Assembly (NCBI GenBank): GCA_022826385.1
Contig: JAJDUZ010000073.1
Span: 1 to 61,934 of the forward strand
Length of the DNA: 61,934 bases
Source: Silicimonas sp.
GTDB taxonomy: Bacteria; Pseudomonadota; Alphaproteobacteria; Rhodobacterales; Rhodobacteraceae
Reading direction: 5' to 3'
A model generated the notes under the pieces. That model did not search any database and was not told the origin of the DNA. It saw only the letters and a list, made by a program, of their open reading frames with translations. Each line of letters begins with the position of its first letter. Positions within the stretch are counted from its first letter, which is position 1. The position numbers and the translations under genes were made by a program. Below are positions 8,457 to 16,957 of this stretch, piece after piece.

Positions 8457-9773
8457 ATGAAAACCAAAACAACCGCGATGATCGCGGCTCTTACCGCGTC
8501 CGTCAGCCTGCCGTCGCTGGCAGCGGCCGAGGACCTGACGCTCTGCTGGGCCGCTTGGGACCCGGCGAACGCGCTGGTCGAACTCTCGAAAGAGTTCGAG
8601 GCCGAGTCCGGTCACACAATGAATTTCGAATTCGTGCCCTGGCCCAACTTTGCTGACCGTATGCTGAACGAATTGAACTCGGGCGGTAAGCTTTGCGACC
8701 TGCTGATTGGCGATAGTCAATGGATCGGCGGCGGTGCCGAGAACGGCCATTACGTGAAGTTGAACGACTTCTTCGACGCTGAAGGCATCAGCATGGACGA
8801 TTTCGCACCCGCGACCGTTTATGCCTATTCGACATGGCCGAAAGGCACACCGAACTACTACGCCCTGCCCGCCATGGGCGACGCCAACGGCTGGTTCTAT
8901 CGCAAGGACTGGTTCGAGCGCGACGACATCAAGGCCGCCTATAAAGAGGCCACCGGCGAAGACCTCCGCGAGCCGCAGAGCCAGAAGGAACTGCTGCAGA
9001 TCGCCCAGTTCTTCCAGGAACGCGAGATCGACGGAAAAACCGTCTATGGCGCGGCGATCTTCACCGAACGTGGATCGGAAGGCATCACGATGGGCGTGAC
9101 GTCGGCGCTTTATCCGTGGGGCTTCAAGTACGAGAACACGCCGGGCTCCTATGACATGGAAGGTGCCGTGAACTCGCCGGAAGCCGTGGAAGCCCTGGAA
9201 TTCTATAAGGAATTCTATCAGACCGCGACACCTCCGGGCTATACGAACAGCTATATGGGCGAAAGCCTTGACGCGTTCAAATCCGGTCAGGTTGCCATGG
9301 CGATGAACTGGTTCGCCTTCTTCCCAGGCCTCTATGCCGACCCGGCCACCGGTGGCGACAAGATCGACTTCTTCGTCAACCCGCCGCAAAACCAGGCTGC
9401 GTCGACCCTTGGCGGTCAAGGCATCAGCGTGGTCGCCTACTCGGACAAGCAGGACGCCGCACTTGAGTACATCAAGTGGTTCTCGAACCCCGATGTTCAG
9501 GCCAAGTGGTGGGAGCTTGGCGGGTATTCGGCCCACAATGCGGTCCTGAATGACCCCGGCTTCGTCGCAAGCCAGCCCTTTGCCGGTGACTTCCTTGAAG
9601 CCATGGATGCCGTGCAGGACTTCTGGCAGGAGCCGGCCTATGCCGAACTGCTGCTGGCGATGCAGAAGCGCATCCACGACTATGTGGTGGCAGATCAGGG
9701 CACGGCCCAGGAAGCACTCGACAAACTGATCGAGGACTGGACCGAGACCTTCGAAGACGAAGGCAAGCTCTAA
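8457..9773 (+). CDS. Sugar ABC transporter, periplasmic binding protein (family 1)
   Basis: A 438-aa extracellular solute-binding protein. Residues 1-24 are a Sec signal peptide (MKTKTTAMIAALTAS, cleavage after LAAA); the mature protein has the family 1 carbohydrate-binding fold (DLTLCWAAWDP, then FVPWPNFADRM). Its ATG follows GGGAGG. It is first in a ten-gene plus-strand run that continues with two permeases, a small membrane protein and two ATPases, then catabolic genes, so it defines uptake for that pathway. Neighbouring kinase and isomerases suggest a sugar or polyol; the specific ligand is not evident. Confidence 0.9.
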   Translation: MKTKTTAMIAALTASVSLPSLAAAEDLTLCWAAWDPANALVELSKEFEAESGHTMNFEFVPWPNFADRMLNELNSGGKLCDLLIGDSQWIGGGAENGHYVKLNDFFDAEGISMDDFAPATVYAYSTWPKGTPNYYALPAMGDANGWFYRKDWFERDDIKAAYKEATGEDLREPQSQKELLQIAQFFQEREIDGKTVYGAAIFTERGSEGITMGVTSALYPWGFKYENTPGSYDMEGAVNSPEAVEALEFYKEFYQTATPPGYTNSYMGESLDAFKSGQVAMAMNWFAFFPGLYADPATGGDKIDFFVNPPQNQAASTLGGQGISVVAYSDKQDAALEYIKWFSNPDVQAKWWELGGYSAHNAVLNDPGFVASQPFAGDFLEAMDAVQDFWQEPAYAELLLAMQKRIHDYVVADQGTAQEALDKLIEDWTETFEDEGKL

Positions 9774-9867
9774 GCTTCACTCCCGACCGGGCCCCGACCG
9801 GGCCCGGTCCCCATTGTGCGGGGAAGGAACCCTCCCCGCACCTCTTGGAACCGAGCGAGGAAGTCCC

Positions 9868-10815
9868 ATGTCGGACGGCACAATGGACCGCGTTGCCCGC
9901 GCAACGCCCACGAAAGTTGCACGCAAAATCCGGGGTTTGTCGGATCGCGCGATTGCCTGGATCTTCGTGGCCCCCACGATCTTTCTTCTGCTCGCGATCA
10001 ACATCTTTCCGCTGATCTGGACGATCCAGCTGAGCTTCACCAACTACCGCGCCAACCGCGTCGGGCGTGAAGTCAAGAACATCGGGCTTCGGAACTACGA
10101 ACGCATCCTGACCGACAGCGATATCTGGCTGAATATGCAGGCCACCGCGCATTTCCTGTTCTGGACGATCTTCTTCCAGGTGCTGATCGGCTTCACGCTG
10201 GCTTATCTGATCAACAAGAACTTCCGGGGCTCACCGTTCTGGACGACCGTCATCGTGCTGCCGATGATGCTGTCACCCGCGGTCGTCGGGAACTTCTGGA
10301 AATTCCTCTATCAACCGCAAATCGGGCTCTTCAACTATATCGTCAGCTTCTTCACCGGCAAGGACCCTTCCAGTTTCGAGATGCTGGGGCAAGTCAACCT
10401 GGCGCCCTGGTCGATCGTGATCGTCGACACATGGATGTGGACACCGTTCGTCATGCTCATCTGTCTCGCGGGTCTCAGGTCGATCCCCGACTATATCTAT
10501 GAAGCAGCCGAGATCGACCGCGCGTCGAAACTGCGCCAGTTCTTCACGATCACCATCCCGATGGTGCTGCCCTTCTTGATGCTGGCGGTACTGTTCCGGG
10601 GGATCGAGAACTTCAAGATGTTCGACCTTGTTGTCCAGTTGACCGGAGGCGGACCGGGTTCGACCACCGAACTGACCTCGATCAACCTCAAGCGCGAAGC
10701 CTTCGAGAAATGGCGCACCGGCTATGCCTCGGCCTATGCGATCATCCTGTTCGTCACCGTGTTCGGGCTGGCCTCGATCTATGTGAAGGCGCTCAACAAT
10801 GTGAAGGAGCGCTGA
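9868..10815 (+). CDS. Sugar ABC transporter permease (MalF-like)
   Basis: A 315-aa inner-membrane permease with about six helices beginning near residue 30 (IAWIFVAPTIFLLLAINIFPLIW). The EAA loop YEAAEIDRASKLRQFFTITIP near residue 215 contacts the ATPase. ATG at 9868 is chosen because GAGGAAG precedes it by 7 bp; an earlier in-frame ATG at 9814 adds residues without membrane or family character. It pairs with the MalG-like permease at 11035, from which it is separated by an unusual 219-bp gap. Confidence 0.9.
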   Translation: MSDGTMDRVARATPTKVARKIRGLSDRAIAWIFVAPTIFLLLAINIFPLIWTIQLSFTNYRANRVGREVKNIGLRNYERILTDSDIWLNMQATAHFLFWTIFFQVLIGFTLAYLINKNFRGSPFWTTVIVLPMMLSPAVVGNFWKFLYQPQIGLFNYIVSFFTGKDPSSFEMLGQVNLAPWSIVIVDTWMWTPFVMLICLAGLRSIPDYIYEAAEIDRASKLRQFFTITIPMVLPFLMLAVLFRGIENFKMFDLVVQLTGGGPGSTTELTSINLKREAFEKWRTGYASAYAIILFVTVFGLASIYVKALNNVKER

Positions 10816-10816
10816 G

Positions 10817-11038
10817 ATGGCCAGAGTTTCGACAGTGCGTATTTTTGAAGAGATGAAGGCCACGTTAACCTTAACATCCCTTAAAGGTCATGCCCGATGG
10901 GGCGGCGAGAGCCGGGTGCAACAGCATCCAGACGACAAGGCCTTCACCTTCACTGCGGTTAACCTTAACGCCCGGCCTCTTCATCTCTTTCCAAATACGC
11001 AACTCCAACACAGCCATCAGCGCGAGGTCACCCAATGA
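10817..11038 (+). CDS. Doubtful 73-aa ORF filling the gap between the two permeases
   Basis: The frame starts 2 bp after the stop of the first permease and ends in a 4-bp ATGA overlap with the second, as a coupled operon gene would. Against this, the product has no recognisable domain, signal or membrane helix, its codons end in A/T far more often than those of its neighbours, and the gap carries two 12-bp direct repeats. It may be an untranslated regulatory spacer. I keep it because its boundaries fit so well, at low confidence. Confidence 0.2.
   Translation: MARVSTVRIFEEMKATLTLTSLKGHARWGGESRVQQHPDDKAFTFTAVNLNARPLHLFPNTQLQHSHQREVTQ
10864..10969. repeat. Two copies of GTTAACCTTAAC in the inter-permease gap
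   Basis: The identical 12-mer GTTAACCTTAAC occurs at 10864-10875 and 10958-10969, 94 bp apart start to start, in a 219-bp spacer that is otherwise featureless. Each contains the palindrome GTTAAC. Possible roles are protein binding or a transcript-processing signal that sets different levels for the two permeases; nothing in the sequence decides between them. Confidence 0.45.
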
Positions 11039-11973
11039 GCGCCCACGCCATCAACGCCCCTTCCGCGCGGCAGAAATGGGTCGCCGGTTCGCTGGTCATA
11101 CTCTATGCGCTGGTCACCATGATCCCGCTGGCCTGGATTATGATCACCGGTTTCAAAAGCCCGGCTGATGCCATCAGTTATCCGCCCAAGGTCGTGTTCG
11201 AACCGACACTGGAAGGCTATGTGAACCTGTTCACGACCCGGACACGCCAGACGCAGGAGTTTCTGGAGAACAACCCGCCGCAGAACTGGGCAGACGAGAT
11301 CGTGCGCCAATACGACATGGTCATCGTCGGCCCGTCGAAGTTTGGCGAGCGATTCCTGAACTCGGTCATTATCGGCTTCGGCTCGACATTCCTCTCGGTC
11401 TTCCTTGGAACGCTCGCGGCCTATGCCTTCAGTCGCTTCAAGATACCCTTGGCCGACGACTTGCTGTTCTTCATTCTGTCGACCCGGATGATGCCGCCGA
11501 TCGCCGTCGCCATTCCGATCTTCCTGATGTACCGGAACCTTGGATTGAGCGACACGCATCTGGGCATGATCCTGCTTTATACGGCTGTGAATATCTCGCT
11601 CGCGGTCTGGCTTCTGAAAGGTTTCATCGACGAAATCCCGCGGGAGTATGAAGAGGCTGCCCTGATCGATGGCTACACGCGCTTTCAGGCCTTCTACAAA
11701 GTCGTGCTGCCGCAGGCTGCCACCGGCATTGCCTCGACCGCGATCTTCTGCCTGATCTTTGCCTGGAACGAATACGCATTTGCGGTGCTTCTGACCTCGG
11801 CCACGGCGCAAACCGCGCCCCCGTTCATCCCGACCATCATCGGTATCGGCGGTCTTGACTGGCCCGCCATCGCGGCAGCCGCCACGATCTTCCTGTTGCC
11901 GGTCATGATCTTCACCATCCTGCTTCGCAAGCACCTGTTGCGCGGGATCACATTCGGAGCCGTCCGCAAATGA
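11035..11973 (+). CDS. Sugar ABC transporter permease (MalG-like)
   Basis: A 312-aa permease with about six membrane helices and the EAA motif YEEAALIDGYTRFQAFYKVVLP near residues 203-223. A soluble insert of about 60 residues (40-100, containing FLENNPPQNWADEIV) sits between the first two helices, forming a large periplasmic loop. It partners the permease at 9868. Its stop overlaps the start of the 64-aa membrane protein gene by 4 bp (11970-11973), so both are likely translated in a fixed ratio. Confidence 0.9.
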   Translation: MSAHAINAPSARQKWVAGSLVILYALVTMIPLAWIMITGFKSPADAISYPPKVVFEPTLEGYVNLFTTRTRQTQEFLENNPPQNWADEIVRQYDMVIVGPSKFGERFLNSVIIGFGSTFLSVFLGTLAAYAFSRFKIPLADDLLFFILSTRMMPPIAVAIPIFLMYRNLGLSDTHLGMILLYTAVNISLAVWLLKGFIDEIPREYEEAALIDGYTRFQAFYKVVLPQAATGIASTAIFCLIFAWNEYAFAVLLTSATAQTAPPFIPTIIGIGGLDWPAIAAAATIFLLPVMIFTILLRKHLLRGITFGAVRK

Positions 11974-12164
11974 GCAGCTTCATTACAGGCCTTCTCCGCT
12001 TTCGCCGCGGTCCGTGGGAAATGCTGGCCACGATCATCATTGCCTTGGGGGTCTTCATGCTGATGCAACCCTTCGTGATGTGGGCCTTCACCTATTCCTT
12101 CATCACGACACTCGTCGGAACGGTGATGTTCATCATCGTCTCGCATTTCCCGGAAGGCGACTGA
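11970..12164 (+). CDS. Small two-helix membrane protein of the ABC operon
   Basis: A 64-aa hydrophobic protein: a short basic N-terminus (LLRFRRGPWE) followed by two predicted membrane helices (about 18-38 and 42-58) and an acidic end. It is locked between permease and ATPase genes by an ATGA overlap upstream and a TGATG overlap downstream, so it is translated with the transporter. I do not recognise a family. By analogy, the rhizobial glycerol ABC operon also carries a small membrane protein (GlpU), but the sequence does not obviously match. An accessory transporter subunit is the natural inference. Confidence 0.75.
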   Translation: MSSFITGLLRFRRGPWEMLATIIIALGVFMLMQPFVMWAFTYSFITTLVGTVMFIIVSHFPEGD

Positions 12165-13258
12165 TGGCCGAGATTGTAATCAAGAACGTACGCAAGGAAT
12201 TCGGTGACTTCACAGCGGTGAAGGAAAGCTCGTTCACCATCGAGGACGGCGAGTTTTTCATGCTGCTGGGACCGTCCGGTTGCGGCAAGACCACGACCTT
12301 GCGAATGATCGCCGGGCTGGAACTGCCGACCAGCGGCGAGATCTACCTTGATGGCGAGGAGATCGCGCAGAGGGCGCCGTCGGAACGCGACATTGCTTTC
12401 GTGTTCCAGATGTTCGCGCTCTACCCGCATATGAATGTCTACAACAACCTGGCCTATCCGCTGAAAAGCCAAGGCATGCCGCGGGCGCAGATCCGGGCCA
12501 AGATCGACGAGGTTGCCGGCATCCTGGGCATCACCGACATCCTGAAGAAACCGGTCGGCGGCCTCTCGGGCGGTGACCGCCAACGGGTCGCTCTGGGCCG
12601 CGCCATCGTGCGGGAACCGAAAGCCTTCATGATGGACGAACCCTTGGGCGCGCTCGATGCCGAGTTCCGCGAGCACATGGCCGAAGAATTGCGCGCCTTG
12701 CACGACCGGATGGGGGCAACGACCGTCTACGTGACCCACGACCAACTCGAAGCCATGCAGATGGGCGACAAGATCGTGGTGATGAACAACGCCGTGGTCG
12801 AGCAATTTGGCACGCCGCAGGAAATCTATGACAAGCCCGCGACCATGTTCGTCGCCGACTTCATCGGATCGCCGTCGATGAACTTCCTCGACTTTTCGGG
12901 AACCATTGCGAACGGTGACACGGCGGTTGACCTGAATGGCCACCCGATGGGCATGCCGGAGCTTCGCGAAGGGGCGAGCGGTGATCTTGCCTTCGGTGTG
13001 CGTCCGGAACACGTCCATCTGACGGATGACGGCACCTATCGGGGCGAGGTTCTGGCGACCGAATATCTCGGCACCACCCAGATCGTCACGCTTCAGACAC
13101 CGAACGGGGAAGTGAAGGCGCGGATCGCCTCGGACCAGACCGCCAAGACCGGCGAGACGGTGGGCCTGTCTTTCAATCCCGGCACGATCACGCTGTTCGA
13201 CAAATCGTCTGGCCGCGCGCTGAAATCCGCGCTGAACGAGGGGGTGCTTCATGGCTGA
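12164..13258 (+). CDS. Sugar ABC transporter ATPase 1 (MalK-like)
   Basis: A 364-aa ATPase. Walker A GPSGCGKTT near residue 37, Q-loop in FVFQMFALYPH, signature LSGGDRQRV (Asp replaces the usual Gln), Walker B MMDEPLGALDAEF and the switch histidine in VTHDQ are all present, followed by a TOBE domain (about 240-364). The start is ATG at 12164, one base inside the preceding stop codon. It overlaps ATPase 2 by 8 bp; two non-identical ATPases with two permeases imply a heterodimeric nucleotide-binding pair. Confidence 0.92.
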   Translation: MAEIVIKNVRKEFGDFTAVKESSFTIEDGEFFMLLGPSGCGKTTTLRMIAGLELPTSGEIYLDGEEIAQRAPSERDIAFVFQMFALYPHMNVYNNLAYPLKSQGMPRAQIRAKIDEVAGILGITDILKKPVGGLSGGDRQRVALGRAIVREPKAFMMDEPLGALDAEFREHMAEELRALHDRMGATTVYVTHDQLEAMQMGDKIVVMNNAVVEQFGTPQEIYDKPATMFVADFIGSPSMNFLDFSGTIANGDTAVDLNGHPMGMPELREGASGDLAFGVRPEHVHLTDDGTYRGEVLATEYLGTTQIVTLQTPNGEVKARIASDQTAKTGETVGLSFNPGTITLFDKSSGRALKSALNEGVLHG

Positions 13259-14249
13259 GGTCAGTCTGCACAATGTTTCGAAGAAGTTCGGCAAGACGCA
13301 AGCCGTCGTCGATGTCGACCTGACGGTCCCGGATGGCGCCTTCGTTGTTCTTCTGGGGCCCACGGGCGCCGGCAAGACAACCACGCTTCGCCTGATCGCG
13401 GGTCTTGAAAAGCCCGACACCGGCGACATCCATATCGGCGGCGCCTCGGTCAATGGCCTGACGCCTGCGCAGCGGGACGTGGCGATGGTGTTCCAGCAAT
13501 ACTCGCTCTACCCGCATCTCACGGTGCGCGACAATCTGGCCTTTCCGTTGCGTTCGCCGATCCTGAAGACACCCGAAGACGAGATTGCCCGCAAAGTGCA
13601 GGACGTGGCCGAGGTTCTGCACATCCCGCACAAGCTCGACAACAAGGCAACCGAGTTGTCGGGCGGCGAAATGCAGCGCGTCTCGATTGGACGGGCGCTG
13701 GTGCGCGACCCGTCGATCTATCTGATGGACGAACCGCTGTCGTCGCTGGACGCAAAACTGCGGGCGGATCTGCGGGTGGAACTGAAACGCATTCATGCCG
13801 AGTTGAACGCAACCCTGCTTTACGTGACCCATGACCAGATCGAAGCCATGACCATGGCCAGCCATGTCGGTGTTCTGGATGAAGGACGGCTGGTGCAATT
13901 CGGCAGCCCGCGCGAGATCTATGAGAACCCCAAAACCGCCTATGTCGCGGCGCGTCTGGGCCAACCCCGGATTAATCTTTTGCCGGTCGGCGTACTCGAG
14001 GCCCCGGCCCCGGCAGGGGCCACCACGATGGGTCTGCGGCCCGAGAACATTCGGCAGGGCGATGGCCACGACGCCACCGTCACACGGGTCGAACATCTGG
14101 GCGACCAGACACGTTTGCACTTGAAACTCGGGAGCCATGACGTGATCACGCTCACCGATCCACACAGCTCACTGAACCCCGGAGAAACGGTGCAGATCGC
14201 GGCGCAAAACCCGATCTTCTTTGACACCGACGGCAACCGGGTCGCTTGA
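13251..14249 (+). CDS. Sugar ABC transporter ATPase 2 (MalK-like)
   Basis: A 332-aa ATPase with Walker A GPTGAGKTT (Ala for the usual Cys/Ser), signature LSGGEMQRVSIGRALV, Walker B LMDEPLSSLDAKL, the H-loop VTHDQIEAM and a C-terminal TOBE domain. It differs from ATPase 1 in the LSGG region, so the pair is paralogous rather than duplicated. The start lies 8 bp inside ATPase 1. The kinase gene begins 12 bp after its stop. Confidence 0.92.
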   Translation: MAEVSLHNVSKKFGKTQAVVDVDLTVPDGAFVVLLGPTGAGKTTTLRLIAGLEKPDTGDIHIGGASVNGLTPAQRDVAMVFQQYSLYPHLTVRDNLAFPLRSPILKTPEDEIARKVQDVAEVLHIPHKLDNKATELSGGEMQRVSIGRALVRDPSIYLMDEPLSSLDAKLRADLRVELKRIHAELNATLLYVTHDQIEAMTMASHVGVLDEGRLVQFGSPREIYENPKTAYVAARLGQPRINLLPVGVLEAPAPAGATTMGLRPENIRQGDGHDATVTRVEHLGDQTRLHLKLGSHDVITLTDPHSSLNPGETVQIAAQNPIFFDTDGNRVA

Positions 14250-14261
14250 ACGGAGGACAAC

Positions 14262-15890
14262 ATGGCGCAATTCATCAACGCCAAGGACAATCTCGTCAAA
14301 GAGGCCATCGACGGTCTGCTGGCCTGTTCCGGCGGCGCATTGGCGCGATTGGACGGCTATCCGCATATCAAGGTGGTCACCCGCACGGATTGGGATCGCT
14401 CGAAGGTCGCCCTGATCTCGGGCGGTGGCTCGGGGCATGAGCCGGCCCATGCGGGCTTCGTCGGCCCCGGCATGTTGACGGCCGCCGTTTGCGGCGAGGT
14501 CTTTGCCTCCCCCTCGGTCGAGGCGGTTCTGGCCGGCATCCTGGCCGTCACCGGGGACGCGGGCTGCTTGCTGATCGTCAAGAACTATACCGGGGATCGG
14601 CTGAATTTCGGTCTGGCCGCCGAGCGCGCCCGCGCCCTTGGCCGCAAGGTGGAAATGGTCGTCGTCGATGATGACATTGCCCTGCCCGACTTGCCGCAAC
14701 CGCGCGGCGTCGCGGGCACGCTGTTCGTCCACAAGATCGCGGGGGCGATGGCCGAAAACGGCGCGTCCCTCGACGACGTGACCGCAGCGGCCAAGCGCAT
14801 CATCGCCAATGTCGCGTCAATCGGCAAAAGCCTGGACACCTGCACGGTCCCCGGATCGCCCAAGGAAGATCGCATTCCGTCCGGTAAGGCCGAACTGGGG
14901 CTTGGCATCCATGGCGAACCCGGTGTTGAGCAGGTCGATTTCGCAGGCGCCGCCGAAGCCATGGGCATCGTGCTGGACAAATTGCGCCCGCATCTGAAGG
15001 ACGGGCCCTGCGTTGCGCTGATGAACAACCTTGGTTCGACCACGCCGTTGGAAATGTCGGTGCTTTGCAACGCGCTGGCCGAAGCGGGCGTGGCGACCCA
15101 CATGATTGGCCCCGCCCCGATGATGACCTCGCTCGACATGCACGGCTTCTCGGTCTCGGTCCTGCCCGCAACCGAAGACGACCTTGCGGCGCTTGCAACC
15201 CCGGTGCCGATGGCGGCATGGCCCGGCCTTGCCAACATGGCCGCGGTCGAGGTGACCCCCCTGCCCGATGGGCTGACCCCGATCGAGCCGATCCCCTCGC
15301 CCAACCCGAAGGCGCGCGCGGTGATCGAGCAAGTTGCGGACCTGCTGATCGGTGCCGAAGCCGGGCTGAACGAGCTTGATGCCAAATCGGGCGATGGCGA
15401 CACCGGCAGCACGCTGGCAACGGCGGCGCGGTCGCTGAAAGGCAGCCTGGACAAGATGCCGCTGGCCGACCTGACGCAACTCTTCCCGGCGCTTGGCAAC
15501 GAACTGAGCCAGACGATGGGCGGATCTTCCGGTGTGATCCTTGCGATCTACTTCAACGCGGCAGGCGACGCCTGTGCGGGTGGAGCACCGGTCGAAAGAG
15601 CCCTGAAGGAAGGGTTGAAGCGCGTCTCGGAAGTCGGCGGCGCGCAAGTGGGGGACCGGACGATGATCGACGCCCTCGCCCCGGCACTGGAAGCCATGCC
15701 GAACGGTCTTGCCGCCGCAGCTGAAGCGGCCCGCGCAGGCGCCGACAGCACCGCCTCGATCCACAAGGCCAAGGCGGGGCGCGCCGCTTATGTGCCTTCC
15801 GAGAACCTCAAAGGGCACAATGACCCGGGCGCGGAAGCCGTCGCGCTGCTGTTTGAAGGGCTTGCACAAGCGGTGGAGGGCACAAGCTGA
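14262..15890 (+). CDS. Dihydroxyacetone-type kinase, DhaK-DhaL fusion
   Basis: A 542-aa ATP-dependent kinase. Residues 1-330 are DhaK: GGGSGHEPAHAG near 53 and GLGIHGEPG with His217, the residue that binds the keto substrate covalently. Residues about 350-542 are DhaL with the Mg-ATP motif SGDGDTGSTL near 378-387. The length matches ATP-dependent dihydroxyacetone kinases (about 550 aa), which also phosphorylate glyceraldehyde; relatives act on erythrulose. Position after a sugar importer and before a TIM-barrel isomerase suggests that it phosphorylates a ketose intermediate of three or four carbons (inference). The stop codon lies in CTGA, which may start the LacI gene. Confidence 0.9.
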   Translation: MAQFINAKDNLVKEAIDGLLACSGGALARLDGYPHIKVVTRTDWDRSKVALISGGGSGHEPAHAGFVGPGMLTAAVCGEVFASPSVEAVLAGILAVTGDAGCLLIVKNYTGDRLNFGLAAERARALGRKVEMVVVDDDIALPDLPQPRGVAGTLFVHKIAGAMAENGASLDDVTAAAKRIIANVASIGKSLDTCTVPGSPKEDRIPSGKAELGLGIHGEPGVEQVDFAGAAEAMGIVLDKLRPHLKDGPCVALMNNLGSTTPLEMSVLCNALAEAGVATHMIGPAPMMTSLDMHGFSVSVLPATEDDLAALATPVPMAAWPGLANMAAVEVTPLPDGLTPIEPIPSPNPKARAVIEQVADLLIGAEAGLNELDAKSGDGDTGSTLATAARSLKGSLDKMPLADLTQLFPALGNELSQTMGGSSGVILAIYFNAAGDACAGGAPVERALKEGLKRVSEVGGAQVGDRTMIDALAPALEAMPNGLAAAAEAARAGADSTASIHKAKAGRAAYVPSENLKGHNDPGAEAVALLFEGLAQAVEGTS

Positions 15891-15928
15891 CCCAGCAAAA
15901 CGACCTCTCGACTGTTCAGAAACCCACC

Positions 15929-16957
15929 GTGAACGACATTGCGCGTGTCGCGGGGGTTTCGCTGGCCACGGTGGACCGCGTCTTGAACGCGCGGCCCGGC
16001 GTGCGCTCGGTCACGATCGAGAAGGTCAACAAGGCGATTGCCGAACTGGGGTATGTGCGCGACACCGCCGCCGCGAATCTGGCGCGCAAGCGGCTCTATC
16101 GCCTGCTTTTCATTATTCCTGAGACCGCAAACGAATTCATCGTTGCACTGGAAGCCGAGATCGCCACGCAAGGCGCACAACTGGTGCATCAGCGGACGAC
16201 GCTGGAGCGGCTGTCGGTCCCGCCGTTCGATTCTCAGGCCATCGTCGACGCGCTGGATGCGCTCGACCCCGAGACCACCGACGGTGTCGCGGTGATCGGC
16301 GTGGAAACCCCTTCGGTCCGCGACGCGGTCAAACGCACCCGCGCCAAGGGCATTGCCGTGGTCGCGCTGGTCTCGGACCTGCCAAGCTCCGAGCGCGACC
16401 ATTTCGTCGGCATCGACAACATCGCGGCAGGCCGCACCGCCGCGCAACTGATGGGGCGGTTCATCCGCCGCCCCGGCCGTATTCTTGTCATCACCGGCTC
16501 GCGTCTGGCCCGAGACCACCTTGAACGCCGCAAGGGGTTCGATGCGCTGATGTCGGAAGAGTTTCCGCAACTTGATGTCGTCGCCTCGATCGAAGGGCGC
16601 GATGATCCGGACCTGATCCGCCAGATGCTGCCCGAAATCTTTGCCGCCTATCCCGACCTCTGCGGCATCTATTCCTCGGCCGCCGGAAATCCGGGCCTGA
16701 TCCGGTATCTCGAGGACACCGGTCCGCATGACGAGCTCTGCGTCGTCGCCCACGAACTGACCCCCGCCTCGCGCGCCGCTCTGCAAGCCGGCACGTTCGA
16801 CGCGATCATCAACCAGGACACCGGCCATATCGTGCGCTCGGCCACACGGCTCTTGCGCGCGACGGTGGATCGCGTTCCCTTCGACCAGACGCAGGAACGC
16901 ATCCGCATCGACATTTACCTGAAAGAAAACTTGCCGCACCAGGGAGGACACACATGA
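15929..16957 (+). CDS. LacI-family transcriptional regulator
   Basis: A regulator of 342 aa from the GTG at 15929. The HTH is at the very N-terminus (NDIARVAGVSLATVDRVLNARPGV), with a periplasmic-binding-like effector domain from about residue 60. The GTG has no evident ribosome site, whereas a CTG at 15887, overlapping the kinase stop as CTGA, follows GGAGGG by 6 bp in frame and would add 14 residues ending QKPTV, the usual LacI lead-in. The true start may be that CTG. The CpG-centred operators at 8357 and 8387 are its likely targets. Confidence 0.88.
   Translation: MNDIARVAGVSLATVDRVLNARPGVRSVTIEKVNKAIAELGYVRDTAAANLARKRLYRLLFIIPETANEFIVALEAEIATQGAQLVHQRTTLERLSVPPFDSQAIVDALDALDPETTDGVAVIGVETPSVRDAVKRTRAKGIAVVALVSDLPSSERDHFVGIDNIAAGRTAAQLMGRFIRRPGRILVITGSRLARDHLERRKGFDALMSEEFPQLDVVASIEGRDDPDLIRQMLPEIFAAYPDLCGIYSSAAGNPGLIRYLEDTGPHDELCVVAHELTPASRAALQAGTFDAIINQDTGHIVRSATRLLRATVDRVPFDQTQERIRIDIYLKENLPHQGGHT

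Noticed and set aside
10817..11038. Confident call of the 73-aa bridging frame as a gene
   Set aside because: Codon use and lack of any recognisable feature argue against it; kept only as a low-confidence feature.
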